Below, piece after piece: positions 8,685 through 18,024 of a stretch of DNA of 64,000 nt; the first letter of the stretch is position 1, and each line of letters opens with the position of its first letter. Source of the stretch: MADRE3 sp963718195 (GTDB lineage Bacteria > Desulfobacterota > Desulfobulbia > Desulfobulbales > Desulfocapsaceae); the NCBI GenBank assembly GCA_963718195.1, contig CAVQYQ010000001.1, forward strand, positions 208,169 through 272,168, given 5' to 3'. Both the position numbers and the translations under genes were made by a program. The notes beneath the pieces were generated by a model, which did not search any database, was not told where the DNA came from, and saw nothing but the letters and a program-made list of their open reading frames with translations.

Positions 8685-9080
8685 ATGTATATTTGTGTTG
8701 ATTTTGACGGAACGCTGGTGGATCATCGCTTTCCGGAAATTGGGAAACCGGTGCCGGATGCGATAAAATGGTTGAAACGGATACATAATGCCGGAGGTAA
8801 GATTATCCTTTTCACCATGCGATCTGATGGAAAAACGATGGGCAACCTGCTCACCGATGCGGTTAATTACCTGCAATCCGAGGGTGTTGAGCTGTTTGGC
8901 GTCAACAAAAACCCGACCCAGGATTCATGGACATCAAGTCCAAAAGCATATGGGCAAATTTATATTGATGATGCCGCCTTCGGGTGCCCCCTGATTAAGC
9001 CGAAAGGTTTCACCCGCCCCTGTGTAGACTGGAAAAAGGTAGGCCCGGAGGTCGAGCATCTCTGCCTCAATTATCGGTAA
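8685..9080 (+). CDS. Small HAD-superfamily hydrolase-like protein
   Basis: The 131-residue protein has HAD motif I at its very start (VDFDGTLVD, residues 5-13), motif II-like LFTMRSDG near residue 43, and a late acidic pair in QIYIDDAAFG near residue 101. There is no cap domain. Small HADs of this layout occur in many bacteria, and their phosphoester substrates are unknown. It stands alone between ilvC and the convergent msrAB gene. Confidence 0.7.
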   Translation: MYICVDFDGTLVDHRFPEIGKPVPDAIKWLKRIHNAGGKIILFTMRSDGKTMGNLLTDAVNYLQSEGVELFGVNKNPTQDSWTSSPKAYGQIYIDDAAFGCPLIKPKGFTRPCVDWKKVGPEVEHLCLNYR

Positions 9081-9155
9081 ATACGACCATCCCGCCTATC
9101 ACCGGGCAGGCCTGAGCTGCTCAAAAAAGTTCAGGCTCCGTCCCGGCCCGTTTCA

Positions 9156-10215
9156 TTATTTATCGAATAAAGACTTATAGCGCCCGTACCCTTCCGATTC
9201 CAGCTTGTTAACCGGTATGAAACGCAATGAAGCACTGTTGATACAATAACGCAGGTTGGTCGGTGGCGGCCCATCATCAAAAAGATGTCCGAGGTGAGAA
9301 TCCGCATGGGCACTGCGCACCTCAGTTCTCACCATAAAAAGTGACGCATCACGATGCTCGGCTATGTTCTCCGCCTCAAGTGGTTTTGTAAAACTTGGCC
9401 AGCCTGTCCCTGAATTATATTTGTCTGTGGAGCTGAAAAGTGGCTCCCCGGAAACGACATCGACGTAAATACCGTCCTCCTTGTTATCCCAATATTCGTT
9501 GTTAAAAGGTGGCTCGGTGCCATCTTTCTGGGTCACATTATACTGCTGCTTGCTCAGTGTTTTTTTGAGCTCATCATCTGAAGGTTTGACGAATCCGCCG
9601 CCATCGCTGATCTGCTTTCCCGCCCAGACCGTCTTGATGAATGCCTCTCTGCCTGAGCCTTTTTTATAGCGTGAATAATGAGCAACATTTTTAAGGTAAT
9701 AATCCTGGTGATACTCTTCCGCCTCATAAAATGGCTGGGCCGGTAAAAGAGCGGTCACGATGGGCTTTTTGAATATTCCCGAGTCCTGAAGTGCTTGCTT
9801 TGACTGCTCCGCAGCCAGACCGCTGTTCTTCCGAAGAGTAGAAGATTGCCGTTTTATAGTGGTCGCCCCGGTCGGCAAACTGCCCACCGCCATCTGTCGG
9901 GTCAATCTGTCGCCAGAAAATATCCAGCAGTTCGCTATAGGAAACCCGGTCCGGATCATAACGCACTCTGACCGACTCAATGTGATCAGTGATGCCGCTG
10001 CTCACCTGCTCGTACGTCGCCTCCTGCTCAGGCCCGCCGGTATATCCGGCAACGACATCGAGCACACCGTCCTGCTGTTCAAACGGCGGTTCCATACACC
10101 AGAAGCACCCCCCTCCAAAAATTGCCGTATGCTCAGTTTCTTTTGCACGCAGTTTATCAGAGAAAGAAGCCACCATGACCAGAGCCAATACACTCATCAA
10201 TAATATATAATTCAT
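9156..10215 (-). pseudogene. msrAB: Secreted peptide-methionine sulfoxide reductase MsrA-MsrB fusion, single-base frameshift
   Basis: MsrA and MsrB reduce the S and R forms of methionine sulfoxide; a fusion with a signal peptide serves the periplasm. The frame from 10215 has a hydrophobic leader (residues 1-20), the MsrA active site GGGCFWC, and DGGGQFADRGDHY. It then goes out of frame near 9819. The other frame continues with GLAAEQSKQAL, the MsrA end YHQDYY, and a complete MsrB (TGWPSF, HADSHLGHLFDDGP, RYCINSASLRF) to 9156. Removing one base around 9819 restores EEQRLAAEQSK. AAGGAG precedes the start. It is either a real lesion or a sequence error; no slippery heptamer is visible. Confidence 0.85.
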
Positions 10216-10322
10216 TTTATACTCCTTCTAGGAATGATTCTTATCTATCATCACGATATTCACGCCCTGCCAGTGTGACAAGTTATCACCCCCTCAAAAG
10301 AAAATTTAAACCGGGTGAGCAG

Positions 10323-10351
10323 TTGCCTCTGTCACAAATAAGTTGTATAAA
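10323..10351 (+). promoter_or_regulatory. Candidate promoter of the pyrG-kdsA-kdsC-lptC operon
   Basis: TTGCCT at 10323-10328 (4/6) and TATAAA at 10346-10351 (5/6) are separated by 17 bp. The pyrG ATG lies 42 bp further on. Confidence 0.5.
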
Positions 10352-10393
10352 AAGGCGAACAAACTCACCTGAAAATTTTTCCACGGGGCCAGC

Positions 10394-12043
10394 ATGAAAA
10401 AATCTAATACCAAGCGAACAAAATTTATTTTCATTACCGGTGGTGTTTTGTCATCTCTTGGTAAGGGGCTTGCTGCCGCCTCCATAGGTGCTTTGCTTGA
10501 AAGTAGAGGTCTCACCGTTACATTTCAAAAACTTGACCCCTATATCAATGTTGACCCTGGAACCATGAACCCGTTTCAGCATGGAGAGGTTTATGTAACC
10601 GATGACGGTGCTGAAACCGACCTCGATATGGGCCACTATGAGCGCTATACCGATGCGGTAATGGCTCAGATTAATAATTACACCTCAGGAAGGATCTATT
10701 ACTCAGTTATTACCAAAGAGCGCCGGGGTGAGTATCTTGGCGGGACGGTACAGGTTATCCCCCATATCACCGATGAAATTAAGGCTGCTGTCCTTCAACT
10801 GGACGGAAGTGTAGATATTGCAATCATTGAGATAGGCGGAACAATAGGAGATATTGAGGGGCTGCCTTTTGTTGAGGCGATCCGCCAGCTACGTGGCGAC
10901 CTGGGGAAGGATTATTCACTGTTCATTCACCTGACCCTGGTTCCCTATATCAAAGCAGCAGGAGAAGTTAAGACAAAACCGACCCAACACTCCGTCAAGG
11001 AATTACGTGCTGACGGAATCCAACCCGATATTCTGCTTTGCCGGACTGAAGTACCATTGTCTTCTGATCTCAAAGCAAAAATTGCCCTGTTCTGTAACGT
11101 TCCCCAAGACGCTGTTATTACCGCAGTGGATGTTGATAATATTTACGAAGTTCCCCTTCATCTTCACAGGGAGGGGCTCGATTCCAAGATTCTGGAACTG
11201 CTCAATGTCTGGACCGGCCAGCCCAATATAGGGCCGTGGGAAAAACTGGTTGAAAATCTGAATGCTCCGAAACATTCGGTAACAATCGCAATTACTGGAA
11301 AATATGTTGACCTGATAGAATCATACAAGAGCCTGCACGAGGCGCTTGTCCATGGCGGTATTGCCAATCATGCCAAGGTAAACCTCCGTTATCTGAGTGC
11401 AGAAGATCTCGAAACAAAAGATCCAAAGGAACTGCTTCAGGGATGCGATGGCATTCTTGTTCCAGGCGGCTTTGGCAAAAGAGGTGCGGAAGGAAAAATT
11501 CAAGCGATCACCTATGCCCGTGAAAATAAAATACCTTTTTTTGGAATCTGCCTCGGCATGCAGCTTGCCGTGGTTGAATACAGCCGCTTTGTTGCCGACA
11601 TTCCCAATGCTCACTCTTCAGAGCTGGATCCACAGACAGCTGACCCGGTCATTTACCTTTGTAAAGAATGGTTTGATTATCGCAACAATAAAGTCCAGAC
11701 GCGAGATGAAACATCAGAAATGGGGGGTACCTTGCGGCTGGGAGCGTATCCGTGCATCCTGAAAGAAGACAGCTTTGCCATGAATGCCTACCAGAGCGAG
11801 GAAATATCTGAACGTCACCGACATCGTTTTGAATTTAACAATGACTATCGCCAGAGGCTCGAAGATGCCGGCTTGAAAGTGTCTGGAACATCACCGGACA
11901 ATAATCTCGTGGAAATTGTTGAAATCGAGGATCATCCATGGTTTTTAGGCTGTCAGTTTCATCCTGAATTCAAGTCCAAGCCGATGAAGCCGCACCCTCT
12001 GTTCAGGGAATTCATTAAAGCTGCCCTGAACAATAAAAAATAG
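10394..12043 (+). CDS. pyrG: CTP synthase
   Basis: PyrG aminates UTP to CTP with glutamine and ATP. The N-terminal synthase domain begins KFIFITGGVLSSLGKG (residues 10-25), with the nucleotide and Mg contacts in DPYINVD. The glutamine amidotransferase domain covers about residues 290-540, with PGGFGKRG and the nucleophile motif FFGICLGMQ; the partner His and Glu lie in HPEF near the end. The 549-residue length is normal. It heads an operon with kdsA 9 bp downstream; CTP is also the activator of Kdo, which fits its neighbours. Confidence 0.96.
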   Translation: MKKSNTKRTKFIFITGGVLSSLGKGLAAASIGALLESRGLTVTFQKLDPYINVDPGTMNPFQHGEVYVTDDGAETDLDMGHYERYTDAVMAQINNYTSGRIYYSVITKERRGEYLGGTVQVIPHITDEIKAAVLQLDGSVDIAIIEIGGTIGDIEGLPFVEAIRQLRGDLGKDYSLFIHLTLVPYIKAAGEVKTKPTQHSVKELRADGIQPDILLCRTEVPLSSDLKAKIALFCNVPQDAVITAVDVDNIYEVPLHLHREGLDSKILELLNVWTGQPNIGPWEKLVENLNAPKHSVTIAITGKYVDLIESYKSLHEALVHGGIANHAKVNLRYLSAEDLETKDPKELLQGCDGILVPGGFGKRGAEGKIQAITYARENKIPFFGICLGMQLAVVEYSRFVADIPNAHSSELDPQTADPVIYLCKEWFDYRNNKVQTRDETSEMGGTLRLGAYPCILKEDSFAMNAYQSEEISERHRHRFEFNNDYRQRLEDAGLKVSGTSPDNNLVEIVEIEDHPWFLGCQFHPEFKSKPMKPHPLFREFIKAALNNKK

Positions 12044-12052
12044 CAGGATCCA

Positions 12053-12889
12053 ATGGATATAGAGCCAGTTGCAATTGAGCACCCCAGCGGAACACCAATC
12101 CAGGTTGGATCCGGCCAGCCACTTCTTTTGATCGCCGGTCCATGTGTGCTCGAATCAGCAGAGCTGGCAAAAGAGGTGGCAGAGACCATGCTGGAAATCT
12201 GCGGCAGACTTGGCCTTTCCTATATATTCAAAGCTTCCTTCGACAAGGCAAATCGGACATCCATCACGTCTTTCAGAGGACCTGGCATTGAACATGGTCT
12301 GGAGATACTGGCCAGGATCAGGTCTGAGCTTAATGTTCCCGTTGTTTCTGATATCCATGAGCCCGACCAGGCAGATATCGCAGCCGAGGTGCTTGACATC
12401 ATCCAAATACCTGCCTTTCTCTGCCGACAGACCGATCTGCTGACCGCTGTCTCCCAGACCGGCAAGCCGATTAACCTGAAAAAAGGCCAGTTCGTTTCTC
12501 CGTGGGACATGCAAAACGCCATCACTAAAATTCGGGAAAGTGGCAGTAGTGAGATCATGCTCGTGGAAAGAGGTGCATGTTTCGGCTACAATAATCTGGT
12601 GGTTGACATGCGCTCCCTGCCGGTCATGAGAAGTTTCAACTGCCCTGTTATCTATGACGCTACCCATTCTGTTCAGCTGCCAGGCGGCGCCGGCGGATCG
12701 TCCGGAGGACAGCGTGAATTCATAAGACCCCTGACCAGGGCAGCTGTGGCGGTTGGTATTGACGGACTGTTCATGGAGGTTCATCCTGACCCCGATAATG
12801 CGCTGTGCGATGGCCCGAACTCCATAGCGCTGGACTCGATTGAGTCTATTCTTGAACAGGTTGTTCGCATCCGTGCCTGTGTCACTTAA
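12053..12889 (+). CDS. kdsA: 3-deoxy-8-phosphooctulonate synthase, probably metal-dependent class II
   Basis: KdsA condenses phosphoenolpyruvate with arabinose 5-phosphate to Kdo-8-phosphate for the LPS inner core. The protein has AGPCVLES at about residues 29-36. The Cys at this place is the metal ligand of class II (Aquifex-type) enzymes, whereas E. coli has Asn. Other motifs are FKASFDKANR, PVVSDIHE, LKKGQF and FMEVHPDPDNA. The length of 278 residues is typical. It lies in the pyrG-kdsA-kdsC-lptC operon. Confidence 0.94.
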   Translation: MDIEPVAIEHPSGTPIQVGSGQPLLLIAGPCVLESAELAKEVAETMLEICGRLGLSYIFKASFDKANRTSITSFRGPGIEHGLEILARIRSELNVPVVSDIHEPDQADIAAEVLDIIQIPAFLCRQTDLLTAVSQTGKPINLKKGQFVSPWDMQNAITKIRESGSSEIMLVERGACFGYNNLVVDMRSLPVMRSFNCPVIYDATHSVQLPGGAGGSSGGQREFIRPLTRAAVAVGIDGLFMEVHPDPDNALCDGPNSIALDSIESILEQVVRIRACVT

Positions 12890-12911
12890 TAGTCAGCTAT
12901 TTTCTTCAATA

Positions 12912-13550
12912 ATGAGCAACCACTGCCCACCAAACAATCCTGATGCCCACCCGTCAGACTGCCAAATCCTGGAACAATACCGCAATCGTGCACAAGAGCG
13001 GATTCGTCAAGATGACAGCCCTGAGTATCGGTTATTGATGGCCAAGGCAGAACCCGTTCAGCTTCTGCTTTTAGATGTTGATGGAGTGCTCACCGATGGA
13101 TCTCTGATCTATTCCGAAAATGGTGTCGAAGGTAAATCATTTAATACCCAGGATGGTCTCGGGATACGGTTGGTCCAGCAGGCAGGTATCGAGGTGGGTA
13201 TTATAACGGCACGAAGCTCAGAACTGGTCAGGAGGCGCGCTGGTGAATTGGGCATGAAATATATCATGCAGGGCGTTGATAATAAACTCCAGGCATTTAA
13301 AGAAATTCTCAGACTGGCGACCCTGAAACCATACCAGGTCTGTTATATGGGGGATGACTGGATTGACCTTTCCCTGCTCTCAAGAGCTGGACTGGCCGCC
13401 TGTCCTCTCAATGGTGTTCCAGAAGTAAAAACGATCTGTCACTTTGTTTCCAGCCATGCAGGCGGGGCCGGTGCCGTTCGAGAACTCTGTGATCTTATTG
13501 TCAGAGCCAGCGGAAAGCATGATTCTCTTCTCCAAAAGTATATGAAATGA
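12912..13550 (+). CDS. kdsC: Kdo-8-phosphate phosphatase KdsC (HAD family) with an N-terminal extension
   Basis: KdsC removes the phosphate from Kdo-8-phosphate. HAD motif I reads LLLDVDGVLTDG, and motif II lies in GIITARSS. Motif III/IV is YMGDDWIDL. The C1 cap is absent, as in tetrameric KdsC. The frame is open back to 12840 inside kdsA; ATG 12912, 22 bp after the kdsA stop, is taken as start. It adds about 43 residues before the usual beginning (near MAKAEPVQ, 13041), and neither site has a good Shine-Dalgarno. The stop overlaps the lptC start by ATGA. Confidence 0.88.
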   Translation: MSNHCPPNNPDAHPSDCQILEQYRNRAQERIRQDDSPEYRLLMAKAEPVQLLLLDVDGVLTDGSLIYSENGVEGKSFNTQDGLGIRLVQQAGIEVGIITARSSELVRRRAGELGMKYIMQGVDNKLQAFKEILRLATLKPYQVCYMGDDWIDLSLLSRAGLAACPLNGVPEVKTICHFVSSHAGGAGAVRELCDLIVRASGKHDSLLQKYMK

Positions 13551-14128
13551 TAGCACATCCACGCAATCTCTTATGGCTTATCCCCCTGCTGCTGCTGGTA
13601 ACATTTCCTGCCTGGCGGCTGCCACTGGCTTCCTTTCTGGAACCTCGCGGGGGATATGATCCTAACTTCGGCAAACGCGACCAGAACGTTCACAATTTCA
13701 TACTGGAAAAGGTTATAATCATCCAGGATCAGCAGGGGGAAAAAACAGCTGAAGTTCGCGCCGAAAGTGCCTATACAACTGATATTCCAAACGAATTTGA
13801 ACTGACAACAGTCGATGCAGACCTCTTTGGTAAGGATGGGGAAACTGTTACAATAAAAGCTAACAAAGGGTTATACAACACGGAAACCAGAAAGCTTACC
13901 CTGCAGCAAGATGTTCGCGTTTCACGCGAAGTTGAAAACCAGCACCTCTTCACCGAACTATTGTACTATAACGATACTGACCAAACGATTCAGTCGCCTG
14001 TAGATACGCGCCTAAAAGGCGACAACATGGAGATCAACGGCAGCAGTCTCGACTATGACATCACCACAACCCAGTATAAAATCGGAGGACGGGTTTACTG
14101 TATCATCTCACCCCAGAGTGAAAAGTGA
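13547..14128 (+). CDS. lptC: LPS export ABC transporter periplasmic protein LptC
   Basis: LptC is a bitopic inner-membrane protein that passes LPS from LptB2FG to LptA. The 193-residue product has one N-terminal membrane segment (LLWLIPLLLLVTFPAW, residues 8-23). A beta-jellyroll domain follows, with repeated short strands such as IKANKGLYNTETRKLTL and MEINGSSLDYD. It overlaps kdsC by 4 bp, which couples Kdo synthesis to LPS export. lptA and lptB, often next, are absent here. Confidence 0.83.
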   Translation: MIAHPRNLLWLIPLLLLVTFPAWRLPLASFLEPRGGYDPNFGKRDQNVHNFILEKVIIIQDQQGEKTAEVRAESAYTTDIPNEFELTTVDADLFGKDGETVTIKANKGLYNTETRKLTLQQDVRVSREVENQHLFTELLYYNDTDQTIQSPVDTRLKGDNMEINGSSLDYDITTTQYKIGGRVYCIISPQSEK

Positions 14129-14244
14129 TCGGTACATAGATGACTGTGATCAACGGTAAAAAAAATTTACAAACACAGGCCAATATGTTCACATAGCCGC
14201 AAAACTGCAGGATATTACAGACAACCTCTGGTGAGTCGTGATTG

Positions 14245-14994
14245 ATGAAAAAGATCGTTTGTTTTCAGCTTTTGGCCGCGCTTTATTTCATACTGATTCC
14301 CCCTGCAAGCAGCGCAGTGAACCTGACGGTCTATACGGAACCATTACCCCCCGTCCACCATGAAAAAGATGGTCAAATTGTTGGAATCGCAACGGAAATA
14401 GTCGAGGAACTATTTCGGCTGGCAGGATATCATCCACAAATCGAGATATATCCCTGGAAACGATCCTACCATCTGGTGCAAAAACAAAAAAATCACTTTA
14501 TATACACCCTCAACAGAACCCCGGACCGGGAGAAACTCTTTAAATGGATCGGTCCGATTCTCACCAAGCGAACCTTTCTCTATAAATTACGCGGGCGGGA
14601 TGACATCAAGCTCAAGACTCTCGAAGATGCGAAAAACTATGTTACTGCGGTCATCCTGGGTCATTCCCTAACAACAACAATGGAGGGGCTGGGATTTAAA
14701 GAAAATATCAACATCGTTAAGACCCCGAACAAGTCAATCCAGACAAACGTCTTTCTCAACGGGCGTAGTGATTTAATAACTGGTAATGAGTATACCATCT
14801 ACAGGGCCTTACAATCGGCCAATCTCAAGATGAGTGATGTTGAACCCGCCCTGTTTATTTCCTCGGGCGGTTATTATCTTGGTGCTCACCCCGAGACCGA
14901 TCCTGACATTGTCAAGCGGTTACAGGAGGCAAACAAGACGCTTAGCCAGTCAGATTTTCCCCGACAGATTATTGAAAAATACATGGACCGTTAA
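14245..14994 (+). CDS. Periplasmic solute-binding protein, family 3 (amino-acid type)
   Basis: The product of about 249 residues has a signal peptide ending near SSA (residues 22-24). A type II periplasmic binding fold (SBP_bac_3) follows, beginning NLTVYTEPLPPVHH with IVGIATEIVEELF, the usual lobe I start. Late in the protein, DPDIVKRLQEANKTL gives the C-terminal helix. No permease or ATPase is nearby. Instead a histidine kinase starts 36 bp downstream, so this protein probably senses rather than transports, delivering its ligand to that kinase. The ligand is unknown. The start is ATG 14245; the TTG at 14242 is less likely. Confidence 0.75.
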   Translation: MKKIVCFQLLAALYFILIPPASSAVNLTVYTEPLPPVHHEKDGQIVGIATEIVEELFRLAGYHPQIEIYPWKRSYHLVQKQKNHFIYTLNRTPDREKLFKWIGPILTKRTFLYKLRGRDDIKLKTLEDAKNYVTAVILGHSLTTTMEGLGFKENINIVKTPNKSIQTNVFLNGRSDLITGNEYTIYRALQSANLKMSDVEPALFISSGGYYLGAHPETDPDIVKRLQEANKTLSQSDFPRQIIEKYMDR

Positions 14995-15030
14995 GCAAAC
15001 ACCGGCTCCCTTCGCTCTCTGGATCTTACT

Positions 15031-17169
15031 ATGAAAATGTATCCGTTAAACTCACCAGTCGCCAAGAAGCTTGTCTGGTGGTTTGTGGCAATCAGTACAA
15101 TTGTCGCTCTTTTCAGTACGGGGATACAGCTCTATCTTGATTATCGCCATGCACTCGCCAGCATACAATCTTATCTCTCCTCTCTGGAGGAGACCTATCT
15201 TCCATCGATTGCAGAAAACACCTGGATCATGGACGACAACCAGATTAATACCCTGCTCAAGGGGATCACCAATCGGGATGATATCTTATATGCGGCGGTA
15301 AGCATCGATGATAATGTGGTTCGATGGTCAAGCGGCGACAGGAGTGAATCTGACCGTTTTCAGGTACAGCTGCCAATTCAGTACATAAACCGAAACCGTA
15401 CAGAGAATATTGGTACGTTTACAGTTATTGCTAACCTTGAGGAAGTATACCGGCAGCTGACCAGACGGGCACTCATCGTCCTTTTTGCCAATGCAGTTAA
15501 AACTTTTATTGTGGCAGCCCTTGCCCTCGCAGTCGTTCAATATCTCATTACCAGGCATCTCCAGGCAATGTCCTCACACGTATCCGCTATTACCTTTCAA
15601 GAATTACTTCCGCCGCTGACTCTTGATCGCAGAGAAAACCGCCATCCAGATGAGCTGGATGATGTGGCCGAGGCCCTGTCCTCAATGCAGAAAAGAGGAT
15701 ACTTTGCGTATCACGAGGTCCTCAGAGGTGAGCAACAATTACGCCTCTTTCTCAACTCAACCGAGGAAGGAGTTTTCGGTATCAACAGTGATGGCGTCAT
15801 CCTCTATGCAAACACCAGGTGTATTCAGTTATTACAGCGAGTTGGAGAAGAGGACATTACGGGAAAACAATACACCGATGTGTTTATCTGCCGGTATCTT
15901 GATAAAAAATATGACACTGAAAATCGCACATTGCTGCACCATGCATTGTCGGGAAAAAGATTTATCTGTGAAGATTCCTATATCAGCTGCTCCGATAAAG
16001 AGGGCTTTTACGCAGCGGTTCGCGCCTATCCAACATTCTCGGACGAAACGTGCTCTGGCGCGGTCGTCTTTTTTAACGACATCAGTGGTCAGCGAGAGCT
16101 TCACCACCAGATGGCACTGCTCAAGGAAGCACTTTATAACTCTCCGATTTCTGTGTTAATCACGGACAGCGACCTCAGTATTGTTTATGCAAATCCCGGA
16201 TTTGAAAAAGCTACAGGCTACAAACTCGATGAGATCGTCGGTAAAAAAGAAGACCTTTTGTCCAACCAAGAATCGCTCAGACCTGTATATACAGCAGCCA
16301 CAGAGCAGGTACTGCAGGGTTCTGCATGGCAGGGGCGAGTCAGCTTCAAGAACAGAAGCGGAGAAAAGCGAGTCGCCGATGTTATCGCCTCTCCCATCTC
16401 AAATGAACGTGGCCTGGTCACCAACCTCGTTGCTGTCAGTCGTGACGTAACCTATGAAGAAGAAGTGCAACGTCACCTGATTACGGCCCAGAAACAGAAA
16501 GCACTGGAGCGGTTATCAGCCTCCATTGCCCATGAATTTGGCAACCCTCTGCTTGGAATTAAGGGATTGTTAAAAGATTTTAAAGAACGTTCGATACTGG
16601 CTGGTCAAGACAATGAACTGCTGGAAATTGCCATAGGCGAATGTGATCGAATGCAAGGTCTGATCGATGATATCCAGACGTTTTATGGCGCTGAGAGCAC
16701 CACGCAATCATTGTGCAATATAAATGATATTGTTGATAAAGTTTTGCTTTTTCAACAAAAAAGATTTTTTGATAACAATATTGTCTCGACCGTTACTCAC
16801 AAGGATGATCTTCCGGAAATTTGGGGAAAGGAGGATCAACTCGCCCAGGTAATCCTCAACCTTATCCTCAACGGCATTGAAGCGATGAAGCCAAGCGGTG
16901 GTGCTTTAACCATTTCTACCACATCCGATCGGGATTGTGTTTATCTTGCTATTACTGACTCAGGGTCTGGGATCAGTGCAGCAAAGATGGATCGTATATT
17001 TGAACCATTCTTCTCAACGAAACCGGAGGTGGAAGGAACCGGCCTTGGTCTCTCCGTATCATATGGAATTGCAAGAGCCCATGGAGGAAAGATCACCTGC
17101 CAGTCAACTGAAGGAAATGGTTCAACGTTTACACTACAACTTCCTGTTCAGAGAAACAGCATGCCCTAA
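15031..17169 (+). CDS. Membrane sensor histidine kinase with two PAS domains
   Basis: The 712-residue kinase has a membrane helix at about 13-33, a periplasmic sensor region to about 148, and a second helix at about 150-170. A linker and two PAS domains follow (about 235-355 and 362-480). The HisKA motif SIAHEFGNP puts the phospho-acceptor at His501. The ATPase domain shows NLILNGIEAM (N box), DSGSGIS (G1), FEPFFSTK (F box) and GTGLGLSV (G2). No receiver domain is attached and no response regulator is adjacent. It follows a family 3 binding protein and probably forms a sensing pair with it. Confidence 0.88.
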   Translation: MKMYPLNSPVAKKLVWWFVAISTIVALFSTGIQLYLDYRHALASIQSYLSSLEETYLPSIAENTWIMDDNQINTLLKGITNRDDILYAAVSIDDNVVRWSSGDRSESDRFQVQLPIQYINRNRTENIGTFTVIANLEEVYRQLTRRALIVLFANAVKTFIVAALALAVVQYLITRHLQAMSSHVSAITFQELLPPLTLDRRENRHPDELDDVAEALSSMQKRGYFAYHEVLRGEQQLRLFLNSTEEGVFGINSDGVILYANTRCIQLLQRVGEEDITGKQYTDVFICRYLDKKYDTENRTLLHHALSGKRFICEDSYISCSDKEGFYAAVRAYPTFSDETCSGAVVFFNDISGQRELHHQMALLKEALYNSPISVLITDSDLSIVYANPGFEKATGYKLDEIVGKKEDLLSNQESLRPVYTAATEQVLQGSAWQGRVSFKNRSGEKRVADVIASPISNERGLVTNLVAVSRDVTYEEEVQRHLITAQKQKALERLSASIAHEFGNPLLGIKGLLKDFKERSILAGQDNELLEIAIGECDRMQGLIDDIQTFYGAESTTQSLCNINDIVDKVLLFQQKRFFDNNIVSTVTHKDDLPEIWGKEDQLAQVILNLILNGIEAMKPSGGALTISTTSDRDCVYLAITDSGSGISAAKMDRIFEPFFSTKPEVEGTGLGLSVSYGIARAHGGKITCQSTEGNGSTFTLQLPVQRNSMP

Positions 17170-17178
17170 TTTTCCTGA

Positions 17179-17943
17179 TCACGAAGGCTCCGCTTTCTCA
17201 TCGACACCAAGTTCACAACGCACCACATTGCAACTATTCCCAGACACATCCCAGCGAATATTAACATCCCAGAAAGATACTCCGAAACTAAAACGTCTCG
17301 ACCGTTGACTGGCAGGCCGGGGATCCGTTGCCAAAACCTCTCGAATCAGACTCGACAGGGGGCGGCCATGTTCTTTCTCATAGAGAGTACAAAACGTTTC
17401 AGCCTGCCGGGAAAATTTCACCTCCATTTCCCGGAAAGGAGTCTCCAGCCAGCCCCTGGTTGCCTCCTTGAGACAGTCGCTGTATGGAACATACGGTTTA
17501 ATATCGAGCACCGGCGTACCGTCAAGCAGATCAACTCCGGCAATATCGAGCTCCACGTGACCACCTGAGCATCTTACCTCCAGCAGCCTCACGGCAGAGA
17601 GCCCGATATGATTTGGTCGGTGCGGGCTTCTCGTGGCAAAAACACCTAGACGCTCTTTTCCTCCCAGACGAGGAGGTCGAACCATTGCTTTCCAACCTTC
17701 TGAGACCGAGTGATGAAATAGAAACTGAACCCAGATATGGCTGAATGTCTCAAGGCCACGAATCATTTCCTCTCTATTGAACGGCTCGAGAAGTTCGATC
17801 GTTGCGAGCGCAGAAGGAGCCATGCCTGCCTGTCGTGGAATACCAAATTTTTCAGAAAAACAGGAGTGAACGATACCGATGTAATCCACCGTAACCTCTG
17901 ACCGACTGTGAACCTTCCAATGATGATCACTCCCTCCCGACAT
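17179..17943 (-). CDS. trmO: tRNA (t6A37) N6-methyltransferase TrmO (YaeB/TsaA family)
   Basis: TrmO adds a methyl group from SAM to t6A37 of certain tRNAs. The 254-residue protein has the family's beta-barrel motifs: VHSCFSEKFGIPRQ, ATIELLEPF, FSHIWVQFLFH, and FATRSPHRPNHIGLS, with IAGVDLLDGTPVLDIKPYVPY. N- and C-terminal extensions are usual. It is divergent from nikR, and the nikR operator lies between them. The stop lies 9 bp from the convergent kinase stop. Confidence 0.88.
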   Translation of the reverse strand: MSGGSDHHWKVHSRSEVTVDYIGIVHSCFSEKFGIPRQAGMAPSALATIELLEPFNREEMIRGLETFSHIWVQFLFHHSVSEGWKAMVRPPRLGGKERLGVFATRSPHRPNHIGLSAVRLLEVRCSGGHVELDIAGVDLLDGTPVLDIKPYVPYSDCLKEATRGWLETPFREMEVKFSRQAETFCTLYEKEHGRPLSSLIREVLATDPRPASQRSRRFSFGVSFWDVNIRWDVSGNSCNVVRCELGVDEKAEPS

Positions 17944-17990
17944 TACTGATTGACTCCTAAAAAAGGTTGACAGACATGGTTACAGACGAT

Positions 17991-18024
17991 ATCGTAACAC
18001 AAAATTAAAAAAAGGTGTTACGAT
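17991..18024. promoter_or_regulatory. Candidate NikR operator overlapping the nikR start codon
   Basis: ATCGTAACAC (17991-18000) and GTGTTACGAT (18015-18024) are perfect inverted repeats with a 14-bp AT-rich spacer. The GTAACAC/GTGTTAC half-sites resemble the NikR operator variant I recall being predicted for sulfate reducers and Geobacter. The right arm includes the first two bases of the nikR ATG, so bound NikR would block its own operon directly. Confidence 0.72.

Noticed and set aside
9156..9600. Selenocysteine in MsrB
   Set aside because: The catalytic position is an ordinary Cys (RYCINSAS), with no in-frame TGA.
9724..9980. Programmed ribosomal frameshifting in msrAB
   Set aside because: No slippery heptamer or stimulatory structure is evident at the junction; a one-base lesion is simpler.
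17944..18022. Metal or cobalamin riboswitch upstream of the nickel operon
   Set aside because: The gap is only about 80 bp and is taken up by the NikR dyad; no riboswitch core is present.
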